Of a stretch of 64,000 nucleotides of DNA, positions 27,738 to 35,732 are shown one piece after another. The DNA is from Achromobacter spanius (GTDB lineage: Bacteria; Pseudomonadota; Gammaproteobacteria; Burkholderiales; Burkholderiaceae_B). The stretch is taken from contig NZ_CP025030.1 of NCBI RefSeq assembly GCF_002812705.1, positions 2,108,001 to 2,172,000 of the forward strand, read 5' to 3'. A model generated the notes under the pieces. It had not been told where the DNA came from. It saw only the letters and a program-made list of their open reading frames with translations, and searched no databases. Position 1 is the first letter of the stretch. The number at the start of each line of letters is the position of its first letter. The translations under genes were made by a program, and so were the position numbers.

Positions 27738-28264
27738 GGCTTAGCACCTTGATGTCGACTGATATGAAATCGATCATTTGCGCCGGCGCATTTTCGCTGC
27801 TGGTAGGCTGCGCCGCCACAGGTGATGACTACGTTACTGGCGTTCGGCCGGCAGTCGTGATCCACCCTGTACTCGGGAAACTGACCATAGAAGAGCAGGA
27901 CTTACTCGGTCCGGATGCTAATCAAAATGGCGTGCGCGATGAGTTAGACAAGGCGATCCTGAGCAACTTCGGAGACGATATAAGCCACGAGCGGGCGCAG
28001 CGTTATGCCTTGGAGGTGTCCAAGGCCATGATCGCCGGAGCGTCCCCTCGCGTACCTAGCAAACTCGAAACTCAGAGATATGCTGCGGCAAGAGATTGTC
28101 TTAACGAGAGACGTGCTGATGCGGCGGTGGAAGTTCTACGGCGGACGACTCGCACCAAAGCCCGCGCAGAAGCGATGGCACGATGGGTCGAAGCTTCGGG
28201 CGGTTTGCCATCGGTAAGTGGCTTCGAATGCGTCAACGTCGAAATTGAATTGGCGGCCGACTAG
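27734..28264 (+). CDS. Putative lipoprotein with a DxNxNG calcium-like loop
   Basis: A 176-residue (or 166-residue, from ATG 27764) protein with signal peptide MKSIICAGAFSLLVGC, a lipobox ending in Cys. A loop LLGPDANQNGVRDELDKAI resembles the DxDxDG calcium-binding loops of EF-hand and thrombospondin-3-type repeats. The remainder is helical with two cysteines. The GTG at 27734 overlaps the previous stop, suggesting coupling; internal ATGs at 27752 and 27764 are plausible starts. Function unknown. Confidence 0.65.
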   Translation: MRLSTLMSTDMKSIICAGAFSLLVGCAATGDDYVTGVRPAVVIHPVLGKLTIEEQDLLGPDANQNGVRDELDKAILSNFGDDISHERAQRYALEVSKAMIAGASPRVPSKLETQRYAAARDCLNERRADAAVEVLRRTTRTKARAEAMARWVEASGGLPSVSGFECVNVEIELAAD

Positions 28265-28431
28265 AAGTTGCGGTTCGGCTTTGGCAGCGGCGGCTCCGGC
28301 GGCCGGCGGACAAACATTCCTTGGTAGCGCGGCCACATGTCGTACTTGCCGATAGCGGCCGGCTTCTGGCGAACTCCGAATTTCTCGAGCAGTTGCTCGG
28401 CATCTTTGAGTGTCTGGTAGTGGCTGCACAT
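28261..28431 (-). pseudogene. SRAP (YedK/HMCES-like) peptidase, N-terminal remnant
   Basis: The frame starts MCSHYQTLKDAEQLLEKFGV and continues KYDMWPRYQGMFVRRP. This matches the N-terminus of SRAP proteins that begin MCSHYQ and use Cys2 to crosslink abasic sites in single-stranded DNA (family knowledge). It ends after 56 residues with PPEPPLPKPNRNF, whereas full proteins are about 200 or more residues. The catalytic cysteine is present but the rest of the domain is missing, so it is probably a remnant. Its last four bases overlap the end of the convergent lipoprotein gene. A run of nine C (minus strand) lies about 50 bp upstream. Confidence 0.6.
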
Positions 28432-28519
28432 TGCTGTTCCCTCGCAGCATTCCCATCGAATTAGCTTAAAACTGACAGCGGGGGGGGGCAAACTCGCTCT
28501 CAAAGATGAGGGGCATCGT

Positions 28520-29146
28520 TCAAAAGTACCAAATGTTGAACCGCGGCAGTTTGGCGCGCTCTGTGGCAAAGCGTTGTAACTCATCGGTCACGGAGATGTA
28601 GTCTTCTCGGCCTCGGATGCGGGCAAATTTTGACTTGAGCAATAAGCGCTCCTCTTCGGACACGTAGGGCGCGACCACATCGTACATGCGGTCAAAGTTG
28701 GTGGCGATGCCGCTTATGTACCATGCCCGGAACGAGATGAAAAACAAGTACGTCGCCATGTAGAGCATTACCAATACCGGCACCAAGCTACGCCGAATGG
28801 TGCGGCGGCTGTTGGGTTGGTCGGGATTTGTAGTTTCCGAAGACCTTCGGCTGCGGCGGTCCTTTACGACCTTGATCAGGTCAATCGTAAATATACCCAG
28901 GGCTGTTCCGGCCACTATGGACAGCAGGGTGATGGCTGGATACGCATGGTTCCGCTGTGCGGCAGCGGCATAGAGCTCATCTTTTAGAGAATCTAAGCCC
29001 AGTGTCACGATGCTCAATCCGACTCCGTATAACGAAGCGAATACCGGTTTGAGCGCAATCTCCCACAATCCAGACCCGAGGGCGCCCAAAACCAAAGTGG
29101 ACAGGATATAGATTGCAACTTTCTTCATAGTCGTTTTACGTTGCAT
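28520..29146 (-). CDS. Uncharacterised membrane protein
   Basis: A 208-residue protein with three hydrophobic segments (about residues 9-28, 70-90 and 120-140) and a charged loop rich in Arg/Ser (VVKDRRSRRSSETTNPD) between the second and third. The C-terminal 70 residues are soluble. An ATG six codons in (29128) is an alternative start; neither has a clear ribosome-binding site. I do not recognise the family. Confidence 0.6.
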   Translation of the reverse strand: MQRKTTMKKVAIYILSTLVLGALGSGLWEIALKPVFASLYGVGLSIVTLGLDSLKDELYAAAAQRNHAYPAITLLSIVAGTALGIFTIDLIKVVKDRRSRRSSETTNPDQPNSRRTIRRSLVPVLVMLYMATYLFFISFRAWYISGIATNFDRMYDVVAPYVSEEERLLLKSKFARIRGREDYISVTDELQRFATERAKLPRFNIWYF

Positions 29147-29199
29147 TTCTTAGTGCGTTGACCATTTGCGGAGCAATTCTACTATTGCGGAGTAAAGCA

Positions 29200-29227
29200 A
29201 AAGGCCCGCAATGGCTTGCGGGCCTTT
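29200..29227 (-). terminator. Terminator of the GNAT gene
   Basis: AAAGGCCCGCAA and TTGCGGGCCTTT form a perfect 12-bp stem with a 4-base loop that begins two bases after the GNAT stop on the minus strand, followed by a T-rich run. Confidence 0.9.
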
Positions 29228-29228
29228 C

Positions 29229-29822
29229 CTAGTTCCCCCTGCCTGAGGCTTCGGCATGGACGTCACGGAGCATCAATACCGTGGGATTGGGTGGGGGTTG
29301 GCGCCCATTTCGTTTTTGTCCGTGTTGCTGAGGCTTCTGAGCCTTCGGCCTGTCCGCATAGGAACTCTTAAAGAAGCCCACTTCTTCATAGAACTTGATG
29401 GTTCTGGCCCGATTGACTGCGTCGACGGTTAGTAGGCGCGCCGCTGAATAGCCACCAAATGCCAGGCCTTCTACGAGTTCAATGAGGCGAGCACCCACCC
29501 CGCAAGATTGGCGCTCCGAGTGTGTGGCAAGCTTCGTGATCCTGACTGCAGGGAAGGAACTGAAATTGGGTTGGAAAGGGAGACCCAACTCGCCAAGTTC
29601 GAAAGCCGACAGTTGAATAGCATGTGCTGCAAGGCTGACGAATGCTACCGGAGGCGCGAATCCATCGGCGAATGCGATGATCGTATTTGCGAGGCTGTGC
29701 TGCTCGTAAGGAAGAGCGTCCTCGTGCAGGAATCGATCGAGCTCGGCATCACCACATGTGAAGTCTCGGAGCAAAGCTTCAGGCACCTCCGCGATTCGGC
29801 GGAGAGACAAGTCCAAAGCCAT
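29229..29822 (-). CDS. GNAT acetyltransferase, TacT-toxin-like
   Basis: A 197-residue acetyltransferase. The start LLRDFTCGDAELDRFLHEDA followed by a stretch with SLANTIIAFADG is characteristic of TacT/AtaT-type toxin GNATs, which acetylate charged aminoacyl-tRNA (family knowledge). The acetyl-CoA site is VRITKLATHSERQSCGVGARL and the final motif is AVNRARTIKFYEEVGF. A basic, proline-rich tail of about 40 residues (KAQKPQQHGQKRNGRQPPP) follows. A 61-codon ORF lies six bases upstream and may be its antitoxin. A housekeeping acetyltransferase role cannot be excluded. Confidence 0.8.
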   Translation of the reverse strand: MALDLSLRRIAEVPEALLRDFTCGDAELDRFLHEDALPYEQHSLANTIIAFADGFAPPVAFVSLAAHAIQLSAFELGELGLPFQPNFSSFPAVRITKLATHSERQSCGVGARLIELVEGLAFGGYSAARLLTVDAVNRARTIKFYEEVGFFKSSYADRPKAQKPQQHGQKRNGRQPPPNPTVLMLRDVHAEASGRGN

Positions 29823-29827
29823 GCCTC

Positions 29828-30013
29828 TTATCGCGAGCGAGTCGTACCAGAGACGGGGCGTGAGAAAGCATCGCGAGCCGCAGCCGCGTGCTTGTTGAGG
29901 CGTTCCCGGCGTTCCGACGTCAACTGGACGCCAAACAAAGACTTGAGCAGGCGAACGCTCGCGCCAGCGGAGAGCTGGGACGACGAATGCAGGTCAAATT
30001 GCTTTGCAGCCAT
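29828..30013 (-). CDS. Small protein, candidate antitoxin of the GNAT gene
   Basis: A 61-residue basic protein (MAAKQFDLHSSSQLSAG start; LTSERRERLNKHAAAARDAF near the end) ending six bases before the GNAT start. It does not show the ribbon-helix-helix pattern of the usual DUF1778 antitoxins, and no ribosome-binding site is clear. Its position and size are the only support for an antitoxin role. Upstream, 30014-30277 holds no other gene, only repeated ATGCGGAA-type words at about 30193-30240. Confidence 0.4.
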   Translation of the reverse strand: MAAKQFDLHSSSQLSAGASVRLLKSLFGVQLTSERRERLNKHAAAARDAFSRPVSGTTRSR

Positions 30014-30277
30014 GGAGGGAGTTCTCGTTTTTGAGATTATTCTGGAATTGCGAACGTCATCAGTCGCACCTTCGACCCAGGTATAGCGAAGACGTTCGGC
30101 GATTTACCAAGCGCAATTCGTGTACAGCTATACGGGTTTACTTTCGTAAATTGTACGTCATTGCTCAAAAAAGATCACGTCGTAATCTCTTCGGATGCGG
30201 AACGTCATGCGGAATGGATGCGGAACGCACTCGATGCGGGAAGTGATTGCTTGCCGCTAAGTTATTGATTTTATTGA

Positions 30278-30362
30278 TGGTGCCCGGGGCCGGAATCGAA
30301 CCGGCACGCCTTGCGGCGGGGGATTTTGAGTCCCCTGCGTCTACCAATTTCACCACCCGGGC
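30278..30362 (-). tRNA. tRNA-Leu(CAA)
   Basis: An 85-base tRNA including encoded CCA. The acceptor stem is GCCCGGG/CCCGGGC, the anticodon loop CTCAAAA gives anticodon CAA, and the long variable arm and GGTTCGATTCC T-loop fit leucine tRNA. A strong promoter lies 50-80 bases upstream. Confidence 0.97.
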
Positions 30363-30414
30363 AAGGGGGTCGCGAACACGTCCAGATGACGGCTGCGGGA
30401 GAACGAAGACAGCG

Positions 30415-30443
30415 ATTATATGCGTACTTTCAAAAATTGTCAG
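30415..30443 (-). promoter_or_regulatory. Sigma-70 promoter of tRNA-Leu
   Basis: On the minus strand CTGACA (30443-30438), a 17-bp spacer and a perfect TATAAT (30420-30415) lie upstream of the tRNA. Transcription should start about 45 bases before the mature 5' end. Confidence 0.85.
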
Positions 30444-30524
30444 GCGGCCCCACATCCAGCCCCTGATCAGAGCCAGATCCGCCCGGCCATCCAGCCGAAA
30501 ACGGACCCAGCCCTCAAGCACTAC

Positions 30525-31913
30525 CTACTTCTTTTCCGGTAAGAACCAGTTCATCACCAAGGCGCAGATCCCGCCGGTGGCGACACCGGATTCCAGCACG
30601 CTCTTCACGGCGTGCGGCAGGTGCGACAGAATTTCCGGCACTTGCGACACGCCCAGCCCCAGGGCCAGCGACACCGCGATGATCAACAGCGCGCGGCGGT
30701 CCAACTGAATGCCGGCCAGGATGTTGATGCCGGACGCGGCAACCGCGCCGAACATCACCATGGCGGCACCGCCCAGGACGGGCTCGGGCACGGCTTGCAG
30801 CACGCCGGCCACGCCGGGGAACAGGCCCAGCAGGATCAGCATGCCGGCGATCCACACGCCGACGTGGCGGCTGGCGATGCCGGTCAGTTGGATCACGCCG
30901 TTGTTCTGCGCGAAGACCGAGCTGGGGAACGTGTTGAACACGCCGGCCAATAGCGAGTTCGCGCCGTTGACCAGCACGCCGCCCTTGATGCGCTGCATCC
31001 ACAGCGGGCCTTCGACGGGCTGCTTGGAGACCTTGCTGGTGGCGGTGACGTCGCCGATGGCTTCCAGCGACGTGACCAGGTAGATGATCAGCATCGGCAC
31101 GAACAACGCCCACGAGAAGCCCAGGCCGAAGTGCAGCGGCACGGGGATCTGGAACAGGGCGGCTTCGCGCGCGCCGGTGAAGTCCAGGCGACCCATGGCG
31201 GCGGCGGCGATGTAGCCCACGGCCAGCGCCAGGACCAGCGCGGTGCTGCGGATCCAGACGACGGGCACGCGGTTCAGCAGGATGATGGTGCCCAGCACCA
31301 GGCCGGACAGCGTCAGGTTCTCGGCGCTGGCGAAGGTGCCATTGGCCATGGCGCCGAAACCTCCGCCCATGCTGATCAGGCCGACCTTGATCAAGGTCAG
31401 GCCAATCAGCAGCACGACGATGCCGGTTACCAGCGGGGTGATCAGGCGTTTGACGAAGGGCAGGATGCGGCTGATGCCCATCTCCACGAACGATCCGGCG
31501 ATGACCACGCCGAAGATCGCGGCCATCACGGCTTCAACCGGCGTGCCTTGCTTAACCATGACCGAGCCGCCTGCGATCAGCGGGCCCACGAAGTTGAAGC
31601 TGGTGCCTTGCACGATGAGCAAGCCGGCGCCCAGGGGGCCGAAGCGCTTGCACTGCACATAGGTGGCGATGCCGGAGATGACCAGCGACATGGACACGAT
31701 CAGCGTGGTGTCGCGGCTGCTGACGCCTAGTGCCTGGCAGATCAAGAGGCCGGGAGTGACGATGGGGACCAGGATGGCCAGCAGGTGCTGCAACGCGGCG
31801 ACGAAGGCGACGGGCGGCGCGGGGCGGTCGTCGGGACCGTAGACCAGGTCGGCGCTGGGCGCGTCGTCGGGGGCGCTGTGGGGGGCGGGTTGGGACAGGG
31901 AGGCGGGTTGCAT
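30525..31913 (-). CDS. Xanthine/uric acid-type purine permease (NCS2 family)
   Basis: A 462-residue nucleobase:cation symporter with about fourteen membrane segments. The family signature appears as [19 protein letters not shown], and the conserved acidic residue of helix 8 as [13 protein letters not shown]. These features place it with the xanthine and uric acid carriers rather than uracil carriers. The ATG at 31913 opens [17 protein letters not shown]; the frame continues upstream but overlaps the htpG promoter region. It is divergent from htpG. Confidence 0.88.
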   Translation of the reverse strand: MQPASLSQPAPHSAPDDAPSADLVYGPDDRPAPPVAFVAALQHLLAILVPIVTPGLLICQALGVSSRDTTLIVSMSLVISGIATYVQCKRFGPLGAGLLIVQGTSFNFVGPLIAGGSVMVKQGTPVEAVMAAIFGVVIAGSFVEMGISRILPFVKRLITPLVTGIVVLLIGLTLIKVGLISMGGGFGAMANGTFASAENLTLSGLVLGTIILLNRVPVVWIRSTALVLALAVGYIAAAAMGRLDFTGAREAALFQIPVPLHFGLGFSWALFVPMLIIYLVTSLEAIGDVTATSKVSKQPVEGPLWMQRIKGGVLVNGANSLLAGVFNTFPSSVFAQNNGVIQLTGIASRHVGVWIAGMLILLGLFPGVAGVLQAVPEPVLGGAAMVMFGAVAASGINILAGIQLDRRALLIIAVSLALGLGVSQVPEILSHLPHAVKSVLESGVATGGICALVMNWFLPEKK

Positions 31914-31986
31914 GGGCGGAGGGCCGGCCGGGGGTAGGAGAAAGTGCGGGATTTTAGCGGGGTTCGCGCCGCTGCCGCGACGGGGC

Positions 31987-32014
31987 CTTGAAAAGTTCCC
32001 GATAGCCCCCACCT
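31987..32014 (+). promoter_or_regulatory. Heat-shock (sigma-32) promoter of htpG
   Basis: CTTGAAA, 13 bases, then CCCCACCT: a full -35 and all but one defined position of the -10 consensus (CCCCATNT) of RpoH promoters. It ends 101 bases upstream of the htpG ATG, as expected for a heat-shock chaperone gene. Confidence 0.75.
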
Positions 32015-32115
32015 CAGTAGGGTTTCCCAGATTCCGCGTGGGCATACTGCCCCGGCATCCCGGTTTTTTGCATTCCCTTTTATTTGTCCCTAATTTTTTT
32101 ACTTCACGTAGAACC

Positions 32116-34014
32116 ATGAGCCAAACCGCCACGTCTTCCACGTCCGAAACCCTGGGGTTCCAGGCCGAGGTGAAGCAACTGCTGCACCTGATGATCCATT
32201 CGCTGTACAGCAACAAGGAAATTTTCCTGCGCGAGCTGGTGTCGAACGCATCGGACGCCTGCGACAAGCTGCGTTTTGAAGCCATCGACCAGCCCGACTT
32301 GCTGGAAGGCAACGGCGAGCTTGCCATCACGGTCAGCTACGACAAGGCCGCCCGCACCATCACCATCTCGGACAACGGGATTGGCCTGTCGCGCGAAGAA
32401 GCCGTGGCCAACCTGGGCACGATCGCGCGTTCCGGCACGCGGGAATTCTTTTCCCAACTGACGGGCGACAAGCAAAAAGACGCGCAACTGATCGGCCAAT
32501 TCGGCGTGGGCTTTTACTCGTCGTTCATCGTGGCGGACAAGGTCACGGTGGTCAGCCGCCGCGCCGGCAGCACGGACGCGATCCAGTGGGAATCCGACGG
32601 CCAGGGCGAGTTCACGATTGGCGCCGCTGACAAGGCCACGCGCGGCACCGACGTCACGCTGCACCTGCGTGCCGACGAAGACGACTTTCTGAACGGCTGG
32701 AAGCTGCGTGAAGTTCTGCGCCGCTATTCCGACCATATTTCCTTGCCGATCCGCATGGCCAAGGAAGAGTGGGATCAGGAAAAGGGCGAACAGGTCAAGA
32801 CCGATGAACTGGAAACGGTGAACCAAGCCAATGCGCTGTGGGCCCGCAGCAAGTCGGAAGTTACCGAAGAGCAGTACCGCGAGTTCTACAAGACGGTGTC
32901 GCACGACTACGACGACCCGTTGGCCTGGACGCATAACCGCGTGGAAGGCCGTAGCGAATACACGCAACTGCTGTACGTGCCCAAGCACGCGCCCATGGAC
33001 ATGTGGGACCGCGACGGCCGCCACGGCGTGAAGCTGTACGTGAAGCGCGTCTTCATCATGGACGACGCCGATCAGTTGCTGCCGTCGTACCTGCGCTTTG
33101 TGCGCGGCGTGATCGATTCCGCCGACCTGCCCTTGAACGTGTCGCGCGAAATCCTGCAAGAAAGCCGCGACGTGCGCGCCATTCGCGAAGGCTCGGCCAA
33201 GCGCATTCTGTCGCTCTTGGAAGACCTGGCCGAGAACAAGCCGGAAGACTACGCCACGTTCTGGTCGGAATTCGGCCAAGTGCTGAAGGAAGGCGCGGGC
33301 GAAGATTCCGCCAATCTGGAACGCATTGCCAAGCTGATGCGCTTTGCGTCCACGCAGTCGGGCGACCAGGCGCAGACGGTGTCGTTTGCCGACTACGTGT
33401 CGCGCATGAAGGAAGGCCAGGACAAGATTTACTACGTCACGGCCGACACGTTTGCCGCGGCCAGCAACAGCCCGCATCTGGAGATCTTCCGCAAGAAGGG
33501 CATCGAAGTGCTGCTGCTGTCTGACCGCGTTGACGAATGGATGCTGTCCTACCTGCGCGAATTCGACGGCAAGTCGCTGGTGTCGGTGGCCAAGGGCGGC
33601 CTGGACCTGGCCGAGTTGGCCGACGAGGAAGAAAAGAAGCATCAGGCCGAAGTGGCTGAAGACTTCAAGCCGCTGGTCGAGCGCCTGCAAAAGACACTGG
33701 AAGAGCAGGTCAAGGAAGTGCGCGTGACGCTGCGCCTGGTGGATTCGCCGGCGTGCGTGGTGGTGGGCCAGAACGAACTCAGCCCGCACCTGCTGCGCAT
33801 GCTGAAGGCCGCCGGCCAGGAAGCGCCGAACGTGAAGCCGGTGCTGGAAATCAACCCGGAACACCCGCTGCTGGCGCGCATTCGTGCTGCCGAAGACGGT
33901 GAGTTTGACCAGTGGGCGCGTCTGCTGCTGGATCAGGCCCTGCTGGCTGAAGGCGCGCAAATTGCCGACCCGGCCGCGTTTGTGAAGCGCTTGAATGCCT
34001 TGCTGCTGAAGTAA
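32116..34014 (+). CDS. htpG: Molecular chaperone HtpG (Hsp90)
   Basis: A 632-residue Hsp90, the usual bacterial length. The N-terminal ATPase shows [40 protein letters not shown] and [15 protein letters not shown]. The middle domain includes [14 protein letters not shown] and [14 protein letters not shown], where the arginine contacts ATP. The start follows the family N-terminus; upstream frame extension lies in the promoter region and is rejected. There is little ribosome-binding sequence. It is a single-gene unit with its own heat-shock promoter and terminator. Confidence 0.98.
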   Translation: MSQTATSSTSETLGFQAEVKQLLHLMIHSLYSNKEIFLRELVSNASDACDKLRFEAIDQPDLLEGNGELAITVSYDKAARTITISDNGIGLSREEAVANLGTIARSGTREFFSQLTGDKQKDAQLIGQFGVGFYSSFIVADKVTVVSRRAGSTDAIQWESDGQGEFTIGAADKATRGTDVTLHLRADEDDFLNGWKLREVLRRYSDHISLPIRMAKEEWDQEKGEQVKTDELETVNQANALWARSKSEVTEEQYREFYKTVSHDYDDPLAWTHNRVEGRSEYTQLLYVPKHAPMDMWDRDGRHGVKLYVKRVFIMDDADQLLPSYLRFVRGVIDSADLPLNVSREILQESRDVRAIREGSAKRILSLLEDLAENKPEDYATFWSEFGQVLKEGAGEDSANLERIAKLMRFASTQSGDQAQTVSFADYVSRMKEGQDKIYYVTADTFAAASNSPHLEIFRKKGIEVLLLSDRVDEWMLSYLREFDGKSLVSVAKGGLDLAELADEEEKKHQAEVAEDFKPLVERLQKTLEEQVKEVRVTLRLVDSPACVVVGQNELSPHLLRMLKAAGQEAPNVKPVLEINPEHPLLARIRAAEDGEFDQWARLLLDQALLAEGAQIADPAAFVKRLNALLLK

Positions 34015-34034
34015 GCGGCGGGGTGGTGGGATGA

Positions 34035-34067
34035 GAGGGCGCCTGGGAAACCAGGCGCTCTTTTTTT
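34035..34067 (+). terminator. htpG terminator
   Basis: GCGCCTGG, a GAAA loop and CCAGGCGC, followed by TC and seven T, 25 bases after the htpG stop. Confidence 0.92.
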
Positions 34068-34091
34068 CGCCAGACACCTACCAAAATGCTA

Positions 34092-34207
34092 AATATTCCC
34101 GATCGGTAATATTTCGACCAAATCGCAGTGCTGCATAAGAAATATTACCGATCGGGAATATTCAATTGGATTCATCGCCGAAACACCATAAACTTACCGA
34201 ACGGTAA
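34092..34207. promoter_or_regulatory. Three regularly spaced HipB operators
   Basis: TTCCCGATCGGTAA (34096-34109), TTACCGATCGGGAA (34145-34158) and TTACCGAACGGTAA (34194-34207) are palindromic sites whose starts are exactly 49 bp apart. The first two also form a larger inverted repeat (34092-34115 and 34139-34162) through AATATT flanks. The last site ends 14 bases before the hipB ATG. This is the expected kind of autoregulatory control for a hipBA operon. Confidence 0.88.
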
Positions 34208-34221
34208 TTTTGGAGGCATCC

Positions 34222-34479
34222 ATGCCTATCGACCACGCCCAGCCCACGTTGCCAGCAACCATACGCACCGCAGCCGACCTGGGCGAACTGGTGAAAGCCG
34301 TGCGACGCGATCAAGGCTTGCTTCAAGCCGATCTTGCCGGCCTGTCTGGTTCGGGTAACCGCTTTGTGGGGGACCTTGAGCGCGGCAAGCCCACGCTGCA
34401 ATTGCAGAAGGTGTTGGACATGCTGGATCTGCTTGGCCTTGAAGTGCAAGTTGTGCCGAAACGCCCGAGGCTGCCATGA
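34222..34479 (+). CDS. hipB: HipB-like antitoxin and autorepressor
   Basis: An 85-residue helix-turn-helix (XRE) protein: LGELVKAVRRDQGLLQADLA, GSGNRFVGDLERGKPTLQLQK, then LGLEVQVVPKRPRLP, the normal C-terminal strand of HipB. GGAGG lies five bases before ATG 34222. Its four final bases overlap hipA. It should neutralise HipA and repress the operon at the three upstream palindromes. Confidence 0.92.
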   Translation: MPIDHAQPTLPATIRTAADLGELVKAVRRDQGLLQADLAGLSGSGNRFVGDLERGKPTLQLQKVLDMLDLLGLEVQVVPKRPRLP

Positions 34480-35732
34480 CAGCCTCGGACGCATTGGATC
34501 TTTATCAAGGGTTGCGCAAGGTAGGCCGCTTGTATGACGAGCGGCCGTTGCGCTTTGTGTACGACGAGTCGTGGCGGAAAGGTTCGGACGCGCAGGCCAT
34601 TTCCCCGACGATGCCGTTGGCGCAAGCCGATCACGCTGGCGACGCCGTTCATGCCTTCTTTGAAAACCTGCTGCCTGAAGGGCAGGTACGCAAGTTCTTG
34701 CAAGTGAGCCGCCACGCGACGACGGTATTCGGATTGCTGCGTAGCGTGGGCGGCGACACGGCCAGTGGGCTGACGATATTGCCGCAGGGCGAAAAGCCCG
34801 CGCCCGCGCACTATCGGCCCACAACGTGGCAAGCCATTGCCGAACGCTTGAAGCATGGCGCGGTGCCGGCGCTGGTAGCCGAAAGCGACGAGGGCGCGCG
34901 AATATCCCTGGCAGGCGCGCAAGACAAGCTATTGCTGTCGGTGTTGCCGGACGGCTCGCCCGCGCTGCCCGAAGGCTCGGCGCCGTCATCGCATATCTTG
35001 AAGCCCGACATCCGCGGCCTGAAAGGGGTGTGGGCGTCGGCATTGAACGAAACCCTGGTGATGCAATTGGCGGCGCAGCTTGGCTTGGGTGTGGCGGACG
35101 CGCACTATCAACGCGACACGCGCGCCTGCCTGATCAAGCGCTATGACCGCTTGGACGATGGTCAAGGCGGCTTGCTGCGCTTGCATCAGTTGGACCTGTG
35201 CCAATTGGCAGGCACGCCGTCGGACGTGAAGTACGAAGCGGACGGCGGCCCGACGCTGGCGGATTGTCGCCATTTGCTGGCGGGCATGGGCGTCGGCGCG
35301 GGCGACCATAAGCGATTCTTGCAATGGGTGATTTTCAATCTCTATGTGGGCAACAACGATAGCCACGCCAAGAACCTGTCCGTGCTCCAGTCGCCGAACG
35401 GGCAATACCGGCTGGCACCGTTCTATGACCTGATGTGTACCGCGATGTACCCGGGGCTTTCCCGCCGCTTTGCGTTTTCCGTGGGCGGCGTGATGACCCC
35501 GGGCAGCATCGGACGCGAACAGATCGAAGCCATGGCCACGGACCTGGGCTTTCACCCGCGCTACGGCGTGACGGTCGCGCGGGCGTTGATGACCGCGTTG
35601 CCCGCGGCACTGGAGGTTGTGCAGGCGAGCCTGCTTGCGCAGTCCGCCGCCGGGTCCGAACGCACGTTGATCGAACGCCTGGGCAATTGGATCAAGACGA
35701 ACGCACGCCGCCACGCCCAGCGCTGGGAATAA
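34476..35732 (+). CDS. hipA: HipA-family serine/threonine kinase toxin
   Basis: A 418-residue HipA. The N-terminal domain ends near residue 105. The kinase core shows SLAGAQDKLLL (145-154, the phosphate-binding loop), HILKPD (173-178), the catalytic GNNDSHAKNLSVL (292-304) and the metal-binding APFYDLM (314-320). All key residues are present, so it is probably active. In E. coli HipA phosphorylates GltX and causes persistence (family knowledge); the target here is not known. Its last 41 bases overlap the end of the convergent acyl-CoA ligase gene. Confidence 0.93.
   Translation: MTASDALDLYQGLRKVGRLYDERPLRFVYDESWRKGSDAQAISPTMPLAQADHAGDAVHAFFENLLPEGQVRKFLQVSRHATTVFGLLRSVGGDTASGLTILPQGEKPAPAHYRPTTWQAIAERLKHGAVPALVAESDEGARISLAGAQDKLLLSVLPDGSPALPEGSAPSSHILKPDIRGLKGVWASALNETLVMQLAAQLGLGVADAHYQRDTRACLIKRYDRLDDGQGGLLRLHQLDLCQLAGTPSDVKYEADGGPTLADCRHLLAGMGVGAGDHKRFLQWVIFNLYVGNNDSHAKNLSVLQSPNGQYRLAPFYDLMCTAMYPGLSRRFAFSVGGVMTPGSIGREQIEAMATDLGFHPRYGVTVARALMTALPAALEVVQASLLAQSAAGSERTLIERLGNWIKTNARRHAQRWE

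Noticed and set aside
30278..30362. Integration site with a visible attachment repeat
   Set aside because: I searched by eye for a second copy of the tRNA-Leu 3' end in 24-30 kb; the nearest look-alike (GGGCCGAACCGGG near 26057) is too different.
32104..34077. 657-codon minus-strand frame over htpG
   Set aside because: Entirely antisense to HtpG; a GC-codon artefact.
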